64,000 nucleotides of DNA from Symsagittifera roscoffensis (GCF_963678635.1 NC_087069.1:48378276-48442275), one strand, 5' to 3'. Counted from the first letter of the stretch, positions 51,508 to 61,711 are shown. The notes: generated by a model from the letters alone, not told the origin. A program made the numbers and translations.

Positions 51508-53905
51508 TCAAATCCAGTTCTGTTTCACTTTATTGATAGCTTCCACCGCCGCTTTCTCATAATTTATCTCTAGGGCGTTACTGGCCCTGGCTTCTATTGC
51601 GATATTGACTTGCGTTACAGCTTTCACTGTATTCGTTGGCAGTTCCGCACTTGGTGTTTCTAAGTTTCTCTTTTCAAATTCACCTTGTCTATTTCTCTGG
51701 TTCTGCACCGCTGCCAACTTGTGTTTGGGGTGACTCTGGTTCTTGACTGCCTCCCAGAACAACGGACAGTCCATCCTGAAGTGCCCCTCTTGGTTGCAGA
51801 AGAAGCATCTTGCACCTATTTTGATGATCAAGCCACTATAGAATTCGTGTTCCTCCATCTGGCTCATATCTCCCTCATCAGATGCATATCCCAAACTCTT
51901 TATGCCCTGCTTGTATGTTGTGCAATCCGCCACGTGATGATCAGCTGACCCGCAATTTGCGCATGATCTACGTTTGTCCATGTCATCTCTGCTGGGATTG
52001 CACCGTGACGACCTTTGTGGTTGACTCCCCCCTTGCGCATTCCTGTTATCTGAATACGAGTACTTCTTGGGTTTCATTAGCTTGTACTCTCTTGACTTCT
52101 GTCTCATCTCTTCTGGAGTCGGTGCACTGTCTTCTGACAATGTATACTATGTTGCTAACATTGTTCTCAAGTCATCACTCTTTACCCCATAAATGAACTT
52201 TGAGGCGATGCTAAAGTTCCTTCTGTTGGTGGACTCTTCAGGGTCGTTCCTTCGTCTCAAGCTCTCAAGATCATCTAGGAACCTGTCTCTCGATTCATCG
52301 TCCCTTTGGCTTCTCTTTTCAAATCGCATCATCGCTTGGTGACCCTTCATGCCTGACCCGAATCGATTTAACAATATCTCGAAGATTTTATCCGCAGTGT
52401 CGCATTCCTCTTCTTTCTTCGCCACCACGCATTTCAATGCCGTGTCTTCCAAGTTGCCGAGTATCGCTGTGCATGCTTGCCTCTCATCGTTCAAGTTGTC
52501 TTGTTCCAAGTGCAACCTCATGACTTCTACCCAAGTGTCACTGCATCCATCTGAATCATCCTTGAATTCTTTCGGTTTTTTGAAAGTTTTCCTGGATTTG
52601 TTGCTTCCTCTGTCACTCGAGTCGGTGTTCCTTGTGGCGAAGGCTTCTAGTGTCCTGTTCATCATTTCCCAGGTGCTCGCCCATGTCATGACATCCGGTC
52701 CCACGTTGTTGTGAGTCGTGGAGTCCCCTGGAACACTCGTTGTGTTTGCTGTTCCACTTTTCATAATCGCTTTGCCCCCACCCCCGGCGCTGTACTCGCG
52801 GCATCCCGGGGTAATAGTAACGGTGTTGACTGCCGTTTGTTCCGATGTGGCTCCACGAAGTCAATTCTATTGGCAAAGCTAGATCTATTCTAGAGCGTTC
52901 GCTCCGCTGCTGGCTTGTCCTGTGACGTTGAGTTCCTCAAGATGGCGTCTAATTTTGCCTGTATTGCATATGAACTTTCAGCCTGTTCCCTACTCATCGT
53001 ATCCATTTTCGTTTCCAAACTCTTCAACTGGCTTTTCACTGGGTCATATCTTTGCTTCATTTCTTGCATGTCTTTTAGATGTTCTTGTCTCGCTCTTCAT
53101 CAGTGGTATCTACCTTAACCGACATCTGCTGAATCCTTTCCTCTGTCGCTTTCGCTAGATTGAAGTAGCTGTCCAGGTACTCATGTTTGTTGTTTCTTAA
53201 TTCTTTCCTTATCACATCTCTATCTTCTTCGCTGTGCTTCAGTTTCTTGTCGATCTGATCTAGCTTTGCCATCAAATCGCCTAGCTCAAGAGTAGTTGTT
53301 TCATGGTCAGTTGTTGCCCTGTTGCTGGCTGCTGTTCCTGGTCTGATCTGGTCTTCGTTTTAGTCGGTGTCTGTCGTTTTCGTGGAAACTGTTCCGAATG
53401 TTTTGCCTTTCTCGGCTTTTGGTCCTTCCGCTGCTGCGTCTCTCGACTTCATTCCGACCATTATCGCCAATCTTTCAGTAGAAGACGTTCTTTTTGCTTG
53501 AGACTCGTCCTTCACCGTTTCTGGCGTGTTGCCTGTTGTGTCTTTCACATTGTCTATCATTGAGAACTCCATGGACTTTGGATTGGGTTCTTCTGCATTC
53601 GGCATCGGTGTTGACTCCGTCATCTTCTTTACCACTTCATCCACACTGTGGTCCGGTGTCTCTAGTTCAATCTCGATGGCGGTTTCTGCTCGTCTCCCTT
53701 CCATGCCCTCTTTTGTTTTGTTCTCTGTTTTACTCCTCGTGTTGACCCTGCTAACTGAAAAGTTCTTCTTCGTTATCTTGGGGCCCATTGATGTCGTTTT
53801 ACGTAGCGACGAGTTATATTTTGTCTTTGATTCAGTAGATCTTTTTTCAGCCACAGGTACCCTGCTCCGTCTCATTATACTTAAGGTTAATATCTCTTCT
53901 GACAA
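51508..53905 (-). pseudogene. Gag polyprotein (element 1)
   Basis: Starts near ATG 53905 (MSEEILTLSIMRRSR). A basic then acidic N-terminal region with one in-frame TAA near 53360 is followed by a helical stretch (DQIDKKLKHSEEDRD). The capsid-like core at 52764-52147 has WVEVMRLHLEQDNLNDE and RSQRDDESRDRFLDDLESL. An in-frame TAG (52147-52149) then precedes the nucleocapsid part with two perfect CX2CX4HX4C knuckles: CANCGSADHHVADC and CFFCNQEGHFRMDC. Gag packages element RNA and forms the particle. A frameshift lies between 53075 and 52764. Confidence 0.85.
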
Positions 53906-54094
53906 AATTAATAAAAAGAAATTTACAATTTAATAAAAACAACGTTTCCTAAGCTTTTTTGAAAATTCTATTTTTTCTTGATCCCCACAGTACCGGATCT
54001 ATCGCGATTAAACTTTCTGACTAGTCCTGTTGCTTTTAATTTTGCGATTGGTTACTTCAACCTGTCTTAGTACTCTTTACTACCGTCAACCCCC

Positions 54095-54810
54095 TCCTTT
54101 ATACTGTTCCAAGACTTCCAGTCACTGTCCCTACTCTTCTTTGTGCTGTCCCGAGCTTTCTCTCTACTGTTCCAAGACCACTCGGTACTGTCCCAGTACT
54201 TCTTTTAGTGTCCCAAGACTACTGTCCCAAGGCTACTGTCCCAAGACTAGTGTCCCAAGACTATTGTCCCAAGACTAAGGTCCCAATACTACTGTCCCAA
54301 GACTATTGTCCCAAGACTAAGGTCCCAAGACTACTGTCCCAAGACTAGTGTCCCAAGGCTAGTGTCCCAAGACCAATGTCCCGAGACTACTGTCCCAAGA
54401 CCACTGTCCCAAGACCACTGTCCCAAGACCACTGTCCCAAGACCACTGTCCCAAGACCACTGTCCCAAGACCACTGTCCCAAGACCACTGTCCCAAGACT
54501 AGTGTCCCAAGACTACTGTCCCAAGACCACTGTCCCAAGACTACTGTCCCAAGACTACTGTCCCAAGACTACTGTCCCAAGACTACTGTCCCAAGACAAC
54601 TGTCCCAAGACTAGTGTCCCAAGACCACTGTCCCAAGACCACTGTCCCAAGACTGTGGTGTCGTACCAAGACTGCTCTGGCCCAAGACTGTCCCAAGACT
54701 GCACCGTCACAAGACCGTCCCAAGACTGCACTGTCCCAAGACTATCCCAAGACTGTACTGCTCCAAGACCGTCCCCAGACTGCAATGTCTCAAGACTTCT
54801 TCGATACTGT
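54095..54810. repeat. 14-bp minisatellite, unit TGTCCCAAGACCAC
   Basis: About forty tandem units of TGTCCCAAGAC(C/T)A(C/G), nearly perfect at 54370-54640 and more degenerate at both ends. Because 14 is not a multiple of 3, three units (42 bp) encode a 14-residue repeat, and frames stay open on both strands; these frames are artefacts of the repeat. It lies in the presumed 5' leader of the Gypsy element. Confidence 0.95.
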
Positions 54811-54905
54811 CCCAAAACTTGTCACTAAGTGTCTGGATTGTAGGATCTCTTCTTCTTTGTTGTGAGGACTCTTGAACCACTGTACCGTGTACCACCACTT
54901 GAGCT

Positions 54906-55731
54906 GTAGTAAAATTTTTCCCAAAATCCCTGTCTTAATGACCAAAATTCAAATATTGACCACCCTGTATTTATCTCTTTCTCGTTGTTTCGGGCTATTT
55001 GAAACCCCAACTTGTTCGCAGGTATCTTGTGATCACCTGTTCGTTCAAATACCAACAACAAATTTTCACCAAAAAGTTAAAATTTAAACAGGAAAAATTA
55101 TAAAAACAGAGAGATGAACCCACCTAAAATTCAAAGCTGACTGATGTCAACCTTTGTCCGAAAAAAAATGTCTGGTACCCGATTGCCACGCGTTTTCCTC
55201 CCCCCTGCTAGCGATCCTATGGGGTATCACAAAAACTGTCTGTGTCCGTTCCCCCTACCGATCCGACCAGGGTACCTAACATAACTCGATGTTAAATTTG
55301 GATATCCGCTTCTTATAACCAACGCGTGTAAGTATCTAATGAAACTAAATCGACGATGCCGAACAATTAGTTACTCTAATGTGTCCCCCCTTTTTACAAT
55401 TTACAACCGCCAACCTCTAACCTAACCAGCCCCCCTTCTAACATCCCCCCTCTTTAGCCCTCCTCTTAAGCCGAAAAATCCCTTAAGCGCCGGGTGCTAA
55501 ACCTCTCGTGAGAAAACCGTAGGTCTGTTTCCAGGCTTGCTTGTGTAAAAACTTCCTCAAAACAATGGGGCTCCGCTTATTCAATTTTACATTTAATTCC
55601 TATATGTAATGTGGATTTTAACGATACCCGTTTGCCCAGCTTGAGAACACCCCCGTGCGTCCTCTTCTTGCTGTAGCGATCCCGTGCTGGTTGTCCCCTC
55701 GACGTGCACTGCACTTGACACCAGCACCACC
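54906..55731. other. Presumed 5' untranslated region of Gypsy element 1
   Basis: No convincing coding frame. Mixed composition with C-rich runs (CCCCCCTTTTT, CCCCCCTCTTTAGCCC). Nothing further recognised. Confidence 0.4.
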
Positions 55732-55924
55732 TTCCCACTTGGCTGGTCACCTCTTCCAGTCAAGTTTCCTAGCGGTTCAGCTCAGTCCTTGTGAATCACT
55801 TTCCCACTCGGCTGGTCACCTCTTCCAGTCAAGTCTACCAGTGGTCCGGTTCTGTCCTTGTGAACCATTTTCCCACTCGGCTGGTCACCTCTTCCAGTCA
55901 AGTCTTCTAGAGGTCCGGCTAGGT
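55732..55924. repeat. 69-bp tandem repeat (2.8 units)
   Basis: Units start at 55732, 55801 and 55870 with TTCCCACT(T/C)GGCTGGTCAC, then CTCTTCCAGTCAAGT. Unit length is 69 bp (a multiple of 3), so a plus-strand frame runs through it, but nothing suggests a gene. Confidence 0.9.
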
Positions 55925-56387
55925 TGCAAGCTATCTGAAAACCCTTAACAACGCCCCCCACTTGGGCACCTTATTGAAGTCACTGGTTTAGATTTCTAGA
56001 TTGATCGAAAAGATCGGTCTTATAAAACAGTATGGGTATACTATTTAACTAATATAAAGGTTTGATCCAACTAATCTGGTATCAAAGTCACTGTCAATTT
56101 TGTTTTATGGTTTTTGTTCCTTTTTCTATACTTTTTTCTTGTTTTTGTCCCCCTAGTTGCCCCCCCCCCCCTTACTCGGTTAGCTAAGCCTCGTTCGGAG
56201 AGCGTACCAGGAAGTTTTCTCAAGTTTTCTTAAAAAGCTATCACGGTACAACCGGAATGTTTACACTTTCCTGCTGAACCGTACCACCGGTACTCTATAA
56301 TGGGCATGCAGCCCGGAGCTGTGTCAAGTGGGTTCGACTCCGTAGTCATGATGTCATAAAACACCCAGGAGCGCCATAAAAACACTA
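55925..56387. other. Region next to LTR-like repeat B; weak primer-binding-site candidate
   Basis: No gene. On the minus strand TGGCGCTCCTGGGTG begins 11 nt after the LTR edge (56376-56362) and could be a primer-binding site, but the distance and the lack of a clear tRNA match make this weak. A C12 run lies at 56160-56171. Confidence 0.3.
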
Positions 56388-57285
56388 TGTAACAGTCGCC
56401 TACTTCGGTCACATATGAGGCTTAAGAAAAATAGGACCTATAACCATTGGCTCAAGAGTCAGGGACACTATCTCTTGTGTTTTTCTACCTCGAAAACGGT
56501 CGGAGCCAATTCGGTTCGCTTGCAACATGAGACCAGAACCCGTTACAGCTTAAAGGCTACTACCAAAATGTCCCCCCACTCTAGAAAATAAGAACGTCCC
56601 CATACTTAGGTCTCAAAATACCCAAAATACACGAACGCCGTTAAAAACCGGGTTGGAATAATCCGTTAAGTTACTTTTTTATTGGACAGTGGAACTTTGA
56701 TCTATTTCAAATGGATCAACCTAAAACTCGCCTCACCTCAACATAACAGTCATAAAACACACTCGAGAAAACTAAATTTGGTACTTACATAGCAGCACGC
56801 TTGAGAAACGGAGTAATTAAACTAATTAATGACCCTAGCTCAAATATTATTGAATATAACTCAAGAAGTTTTCTAACGATGAGTTCCAATCAAAGGAAAT
56901 AAGTTTTAACTCAAGAAAATAGTTTTGGATCTGGACCATTGGGAGACTTCAGTTGTCTGCCTTTCCGTTGAAGGTTCACTCTGGTTCAGTTGATTCTTGC
57001 TCTGCTCTTGTATTTGTTTTGTCTCCTATATCAGATAGGACAGCTCTACTCTCGTTTTCTACGATGGAAATTGCGAATAGCAATTTCCCACTGTGTATAT
57101 TTGACAACTTTCCCGCAATTAAAATTCGGTTGTTCTGATATTTTTTTTCTTTATGTTTACAGTTGTCGCGAGAAAACTGAGCATGACAGGCTCCATTCGA
57201 ATTTTTGAAAAATAAAACTTCATTCCAAAACCACGTATTTTCGTGTTCCTCAAGGTCAAACTTCCAGATATGACCGACTGGCACA
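56388..57285. repeat. LTR-like repeat B (898 bp)
   Basis: Direct repeat partner of 34442-35338, with the same TGTAACAG...CTGGCACA ends and about 95% alike by eye. If the Gypsy element owns it, this is the 5' LTR. Confidence 0.75.
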
Positions 57286-57324
57286 TTAAGATACGTTATA
57301 GATTTTCGGTCTGCCATGCTATCT
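57286..57324. repeat. 39-bp direct repeat, copy 3
   Basis: Follows LTR-like repeat B; differs from copy 1 at three positions. Confidence 0.85.
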
Positions 57325-57862
57325 ATTAGGATTGGGTATAGAGTCTACAATGTGTTGAGATAGGGAATTTCGATTGTAAGGTTTTATGGTTTGTGTGATG
57401 GTAAGATAATGGTAAGAAAAACGTTGGTTTTTGTTTTTTTTTTGGTTTTTGTTGACTATTTTTTTCGCAAAATTCTTGGCGCATGTTATCTAATTGGGAA
57501 CAATTAATTGTTAATTACGTGTAGATTGTAGAATTAAGAATATGTATTTAGTTTTTTGGTGCATGGTAAATCAATGGTAAGAGTTTTTGTGCAAATTTAA
57601 AAATTTTTAAAATTTTTTCGAAAAAATTCAAAACACGATAAGAGTTTTTTAAATTTGATCTAATAAAAATTTAATAGATAATTTTACTTTCTATCTATCT
57701 GAATCTATTCTGAAACCTATTGAAGTTCGAAAAGTCAAGTTTTTGAGAAAAAAAGTTAAATTACAATGAAAATATATAAATCACTGCATTGTATTGTAAC
57801 CTTACTGCCATAATTTACACTTACAAATATAAAAGTTACACATTTACATAAAATTACTTATA
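57325..57862. repeat. Maverick terminal-repeat-like region of copy D
   Basis: 57325-57593 aligns with 35378-35638. Further right, TTACATAAAATTACT (about 57845) matches the subterminal region of Maverick A at about 12036. No gene. Confidence 0.55.
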
Positions 57863-57916
57863 CTTTTCGGAACGGAATATCATTCTTTGAAATTTTCACT
57901 CTGTCTCCAACAAAAC

Positions 57917-58285
57917 CTACACATCATGATTATTATTCAAGTTTGTCTGGTAGATTTTAAAAAGAAGAAATGCTGAATAAATTGCGTAAAATCCACACAA
58001 ATTATCAGTTTTTTGTAGCTTTCGAGGAACCATTCGCCGATACTTTTTTGTTAGAAAGGAAGAAGCTGTTCTTTTTCAACCCAAAGAATCAGCAAAATAG
58101 TAAGTTTTGTCCAATCGAGCTATCATGATCCAGTGCTCCCCTCTCTCATTGCTTGGAGCTGAGTTAACAATTGCAAAAGAGTATTTTGTTAGTTGAGGTA
58201 CTTTATCAGAGGAGCAAGATCCCATGTACTTGAACTTGAGTTCAGAAATTCTTTCAATGATATGCTGAAGTGAAAAATTATCCAT
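57917..58285 (-). pseudogene. Adenovirus-type cysteine protease, Maverick D
   Basis: Start ATG 58285 (MDNFSLQHIIERI). Catalytic His in RGEHWIMIA, Asp in YYFADSLG, then a stop at 58076 caused by a frameshift. In the next frame the nucleophile block LCGFYAIYSAF precedes the TAG at 57917. It matches the Maverick maturation protease (C5/Ulp1-like fold, His-Asp-Cys). About 120 residues is somewhat short. Directly after its stop, the minus strand continues into a fragment of the integrase tail. Confidence 0.8.
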
Positions 58286-58637
58286 CTTTGCAACTGCTAG
58301 CTGATTTACATCTAAAACAAAGAAATGGAAAGTTTGATGTTGTAATTTGAGGTGAAAAAAAAACTAAAGTTATTGACTTATGCGCATTTAGGTATTGAAT
58401 CAACAAAGTCCCATACACAAAACTTGTGAACTGGACAAGGTTATTGAACACTGGTTTACAGTCTAGGTTGAAGAATTTTTTTGGGTTTTCAATTAAACAG
58501 CATTCATTATCTGCTTTGTCTGGAGAATTAGGTCTGAAGAAAAGCAAAATAGATAGTACAGAGACAAAAACAATGAAAAGTCCCAAAAAAGTTACAACAT
58601 TTTTGAAAGAACACGAAAACTCAAAAAAACTCAACAT
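58278..58637 (-). CDS. Small membrane protein, Maverick D (119 aa)
   Basis: An ATG (58637) overlapping the end of the major capsid gene by 7 bp. Residues about 12-35 form one transmembrane helix (VVTFLGLFIVFVSVLSILLFF). A conserved Cys-containing block follows with DNECCLIENPKKFFNLDC. The C-terminal 30 residues read across the start of the protease gene and may be read-through or intronic. The copy at 62062 and a degraded one in Maverick A confirm it is a real gene. Function unknown; a virion membrane or assembly role is possible. Confidence 0.6.
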   Translation of the reverse strand: MLSFFEFSCSFKNVVTFLGLFIVFVSVLSILLFFRPNSPDKADNECCLIENPKKFFNLDCKPVFNNLVQFTSFVYGTLLIQYLNAHKSITLVFFSPQITTSNFPFLCFRCKSASSCKDG

Positions 58638-59876
58638 TTTTTAGCAACTATTCCGAATTTGTCAATTTGAACATTTGATAGTCTTTCTCCCAAGACTATC
58701 ACTTCCGTTACTTGCTCCAAGGAAAACTGGAAATACATTTCTAATCTCAAGCTTTCTCCACTAAGTTCTGGATAATGCAACTGTTCAGCTGCATCCTGTA
58801 GTGAATTCAAGTCAAAAACTAGAATATAGTGATTTTGAAAATCTTCCATAGGAAGAGCTGGGAAATCTTCGTTAGACTGCATTGCTTTCATTGTTGTAAC
58901 ATAAGGTCGACAAGGAGAAGTTGTATCTAATGAAACAATTGCTCTTCCACCCCGAATAATTCTAAGTTCTCTTAAAGGAAATTGCTGATAGCTGAAAGTG
59001 TTTTCATGAAAAGAACCTGCAACAACTGAATTTGTATTCATTGCAACAGCTACTCTTCTTATTGGAGCGTTATTGAATATATTTTCTTGTATGAATTGGT
59101 TTTGACGAGATGGAATGATAAAGGTTCTTTCTATAATATCCATGTAATTGTAAGCAACGAACAATCAACAATTTTCAGACTGACATTTGGATTATCAGAT
59201 AACATGTAAAAGTTAGGTCTAGCTCGAAAAAGTTTAAATCGAACTTTGGTATTTGGTAGCAATAATTTTTCGCAAGTAAACAAATCAATGGCGAGCCTCC
59301 CATAGAGTGAAAAAATTATCCCTGTTCCCAAGGAATTTGCTCTATCAGTGAATGGATGCATATCAAATGCATCAGGATAATTTTCAAAACTGTATCCATG
59401 ACAAGCAAGAATTCCTTTATTACTCACTGCTGACGAGTTGAATTCGTTCGATATCTGTGCCTTATGAGGATATAAACCATTGGCATTGTAAACCATTGTA
59501 TTGTTAAAATAAACTTCACAGCTGGAGAATAGAGAATGTAGTAGATTGTTTACATAAGTAAGTAAGTTTGTGCTTCCTCATCTGAATCTTCCTCCAATTT
59601 TGCTTTATGTTCTGCTTTTTCTTTTTTGAAAACATCAAACAATCTTCCTTTGAGTGGTTGAAGCTTTAAGCTAAGATGGGTATCACGCATATCCAAGTCG
59701 AGATTACGATCCGTTTCAAATTCAAATGCAATACTGCTTTCATCCAGAGAATTACTGGGGAATACTTCTTGTGTGTAAGATGACATAATTGTTTCCAAAA
59801 CTGGGACTTTATCAAAAATCTCCAATGAAATATTTGTAAAAGCCTCGTACCGAAAATGACTTTGGTTTACACTCAT
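58631..59876 (-). pseudogene. Major capsid protein, Maverick D
   Basis: ATG 59876 lies inside the sequence ATGA shared with the preceding stop. Three open pieces: 59876-59550 (SLDESSIAFEFETDRNL, MRDTHLSLKL), 59496-59131 (MVYNANGLYPHKAQIS, YGRLAIDLFTCEKLLLPN, FYMLSDNPNVSLKI) and 59164-58631 (FNNAPIRRVAVAMN, FHENTFSYQQFPLRELRI, LRLEMYFQFSLEQVTEVIVLG). Together they make about 410 residues with only two frame breaks. Family: Maverick/Polinton double jelly-roll major capsid (F54H12.2-like), which would form the icosahedral shell. Confidence 0.88.
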
Positions 59877-60244
59877 TTTATATTGTCAAAATTGTCTCTG
59901 CGAGAGCGACTGTTTTTCGATCTATTTTTTCGAGAAATGGATCTGGTTCTAGCAGTTCTACGCTTAGATTTTTTTTTTACCTCCCAATTGTTTCCGAATT
60001 GTTTTTGTTCCCACATCTTTTGCAAATGCTTTGAGTTTTTTACGTCCACTAACAACTTCCCCAATCTCTGTAGCAGCGATTTCAAACAAATCTGCCCCAA
60101 TTCTTTTCGCAGCTGGGACTATATTTTTTTAATAAAGGGGATTGCAGTTCTCTCAAGAGTTTGTGCAAGAGATCCAAAACCTCTTCCACGCTGTCTTGCA
60201 TGTCCTCTAAAAATAGGGAAATCATCTGAATTTTGAGCAACCAT
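59873..60244 (-). pseudogene. Basic core-like protein, Maverick D
   Basis: ATG 60244 (MVAQNSDDFPIFRGHARQRG). It has a GRGFGSLAQTLERTAIPF segment, then a helical middle with GADLFEIAA and KKLKAFAKDV, and an Arg/Ser-rich end (SKRRTARTRSISRKNRSKNS) before TGA at 59873. The pattern recalls the small basic proteins that Mavericks and adenoviruses use inside the capsid to bind DNA or membranes. One-base shifts in A-runs (about 60128 and 59970) break this copy. Confidence 0.65.
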
Positions 60245-60271
60245 TTCGTATGAAGTTTAAATCAAAAAAGA

Positions 60272-61096
60272 TTATTCGAAATCTTGCGTAACAAGAGAAC
60301 AACTCGAGTGATTCCTACGGACACAAAATGAATTACAAAATGAATTACCTGTACTATCTCTTAGTTCTATCTTGATACTATGGAAAGAATTTTTCCACAG
60401 CTTTTTAAACTGTAAATTTGTAAAGGATTGATAATTCATGTACTGTCCAGTAGAAATTATATCTCCACTCTTCACTTTGGAGATAAATGGAATACAACGC
60501 AATAAGGGAGTTTTTGTATCACCAACTATGTTATATCCTATAATATCACTGTATATCATTAGGGAATGTATTCTTATAATGTCGTACGAAAACTGAGGAT
60601 AATGTGGACCTTTTCCTTTCATTATAATCCCTGTTTGATTTTGTTCTAAATCACAACCAAAAATGTGGCTCATATCAGCACTCTGAATTATAAACACTGA
60701 TTGACTCTCAGGTAAATGAACAGCAACTTTTTGTGTAATTTCATCTACTGATACATAGATTCCGTTATATTCAAAAACTTGAGCTCCTAGACGTTCTCGA
60801 ATTTTGTTGTTCATGGCTACAACTATATCAACAATACTTGGATACAATCCTGGTTCAATATTCATCGGTACAATCTTTCTTTTCTCCTCAGAACTTTCTC
60901 TACCATCTACGAATGTCAGCTTTCCCTCTGTAACATTTTGGTTCAAAGAGGGGTATGATATTTCTGAAATAGCAACCTCCCGATCTCCTTTCAAATTTAT
61001 TTGTTCAGGTAGAAAATTTGTAAAAGAACTAAGACTTTTATTCGGATAACAATTAAAAGAAGCGTTGGAAACCAACTCAATAGTGAAAGAATCCAT
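60272..61096 (-). CDS. Penton-like capsid protein, Maverick D (about 270 aa)
   Basis: Start placed at ATG 61096 (MDSFTIELVSNASFNCYPN); the open frame continues upstream to 61306, but that part is integrase tail read out of frame. It contains REVAISEISYPSLNQNV, GLYPSIVDIVVAMNNKIRE, ITQKVAVHLPESQSVFIIQS, FSYDIIRIHSLMIYSDIIGY, LLRCIPFISKVKSGDIISTG and MNYQSFTNLQFKKLWKNSF. It matches the Maverick penton (single jelly-roll vertex protein). The C-terminal residues after STGNSF appear frameshifted relative to the family (FVSVGITRV is present in another frame). Confidence 0.85.
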   Translation of the reverse strand: MDSFTIELVSNASFNCYPNKSLSSFTNFLPEQINLKGDREVAISEISYPSLNQNVTEGKLTFVDGRESSEEKRKIVPMNIEPGLYPSIVDIVVAMNNKIRERLGAQVFEYNGIYVSVDEITQKVAVHLPESQSVFIIQSADMSHIFGCDLEQNQTGIIMKGKGPHYPQFSYDIIRIHSLMIYSDIIGYNIVGDTKTPLLRCIPFISKVKSGDIISTGQYMNYQSFTNLQFKKLWKNSFHSIKIELRDSTGNSFCNSFCVRRNHSSCSLVTQDFE

Positions 61097-61139
61097 GACA
61101 ACTGATCGGTAGAAATTTAGTTTAAAAATTGATTTACCT

Positions 61140-61339
61140 TTAATCAGAACATTTTCTAAGCTCTTTTTCATAAAATTTTCCCCGAATTTGCTCTTTGTCG
61201 ATATCTTTGATGATGTATGTAGGGGGCTTTTTTGTAGAAACTGCCGAAATTTCAAACATTTCATCTGTAAATTGTGGTTTGTATCCTTTTCGGAACGGAA
61301 TATCATTCTTTGAAATTCTCACTCTGTCTCCAACAAAAC
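61140..61339 (-). pseudogene. Integrase C-terminal tail fused to protease end
   Basis: Minus strand: GDRVRISKNDIPFRKGYKPQ, then FEISAVSTKKPPTYIIKD and IRGKFYEKELRKCSD with TAA at 61140. This is the beta-barrel tail of Maverick integrase. It begins directly after the protease stop of copy E, so the rest of the integrase and the ATPase are missing between units. A 55-bp piece of the same tail also follows the protease of copy D (57916-57863). Confidence 0.8.
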
Positions 61340-61711
61340 CTACACATCATGATTATTATTCAAGTTTGTCTGGTAGATTTTAAAAAGAAGAAATGCTGAA
61401 TAAATTGCTGAATAAAATCCACACAATTTATCAGTTTTTTGTAGCTTTCGAGGAACCATTCGCCGATTCTTTTTTGTTAGAAAGGAATAAGCTGTTCTTT
61501 TTCAACCCAAAGAATCAGCAAAAAAGTAAGTTTTGTCCACTCGAGCTATCATGATCCAGTGCTCCCCTCTCTCATTGCTTGGAGCTGAGTTAACAATTGC
61601 AAAAGAGTATTTTGTTAGTTGAGGTACTTTATCAGAGGGGCAAGATCCCATGTACTTGAACATGAGTTCAGAAATTCTTTCAATGATTTGCTGAAGTGAA
61701 AAATTATCCAT
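61340..61711 (-). pseudogene. Adenovirus-type cysteine protease, Maverick E
   Basis: ATG 61711 (MDNFSLQQIIERI). GEHWIMIARVDKTYFFADSL is present, with the same frameshift after SLG (61502) as in unit 1, then the Cys block LCGFYS and a stop at 61340. The extra CTGAATAAA near 61400 in this unit adds a further small indel. Confidence 0.78.

Larger units (their letters stand above)
34442..57285 (-). mobile_element. 22.8-kb LTR-bounded unit (Gypsy element plus accessory block)
   Basis: Bounded by two directly repeated LTR-like sequences of about 897 bp and flanked outside by 39-bp copies. All recognised coding sequences inside are on the minus strand: gag-pol at 53.9-45.06 kb, then the accessory genes at 44.55-36.15 kb. 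Either this is one very large LTR retrotransposon, or a normal-sized Gypsy element and an unrelated gene block lie between two solo LTRs. Shared base composition and orientation favour the first; the TIR-like fragment before LTR A and the lack of a 5-bp target duplication argue against. Confidence 0.45.
57863..61285 (-). repeat. 3423-bp tandem duplication, unit 1
   Basis: Aligns with 61286-64000 at a constant offset of 3423 with very few differences. Both units begin CTTTTCGGAACGG. A unit contains, on the minus strand, the integrase tail, penton, basic protein, major capsid, membrane protein and protease. Confidence 0.95.

Noticed and set aside
54030..54865. Long open frames on both strands over the CCCAAGAC repeat
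   Set aside because: They follow from the 14-bp tandem repeat lacking stop words; the translation is a pure 14-residue repeat and the frames are antisense to each other. Not a gene.
56299..56340. Possible tRNA: GGGTTCGACTCC resembles a B box
   Set aside because: The T-stem does not pair, and no acceptor stem or A box is found at the right distance.
56976..57317. 113-codon minus-strand frame starting MADRKSITYLNVPVGHIWK inside LTR-like repeat B
   Set aside because: The frame is not open in LTR-like repeat A, and the ATG lies in the 39-bp flanking repeat, so it is probably a chance frame.
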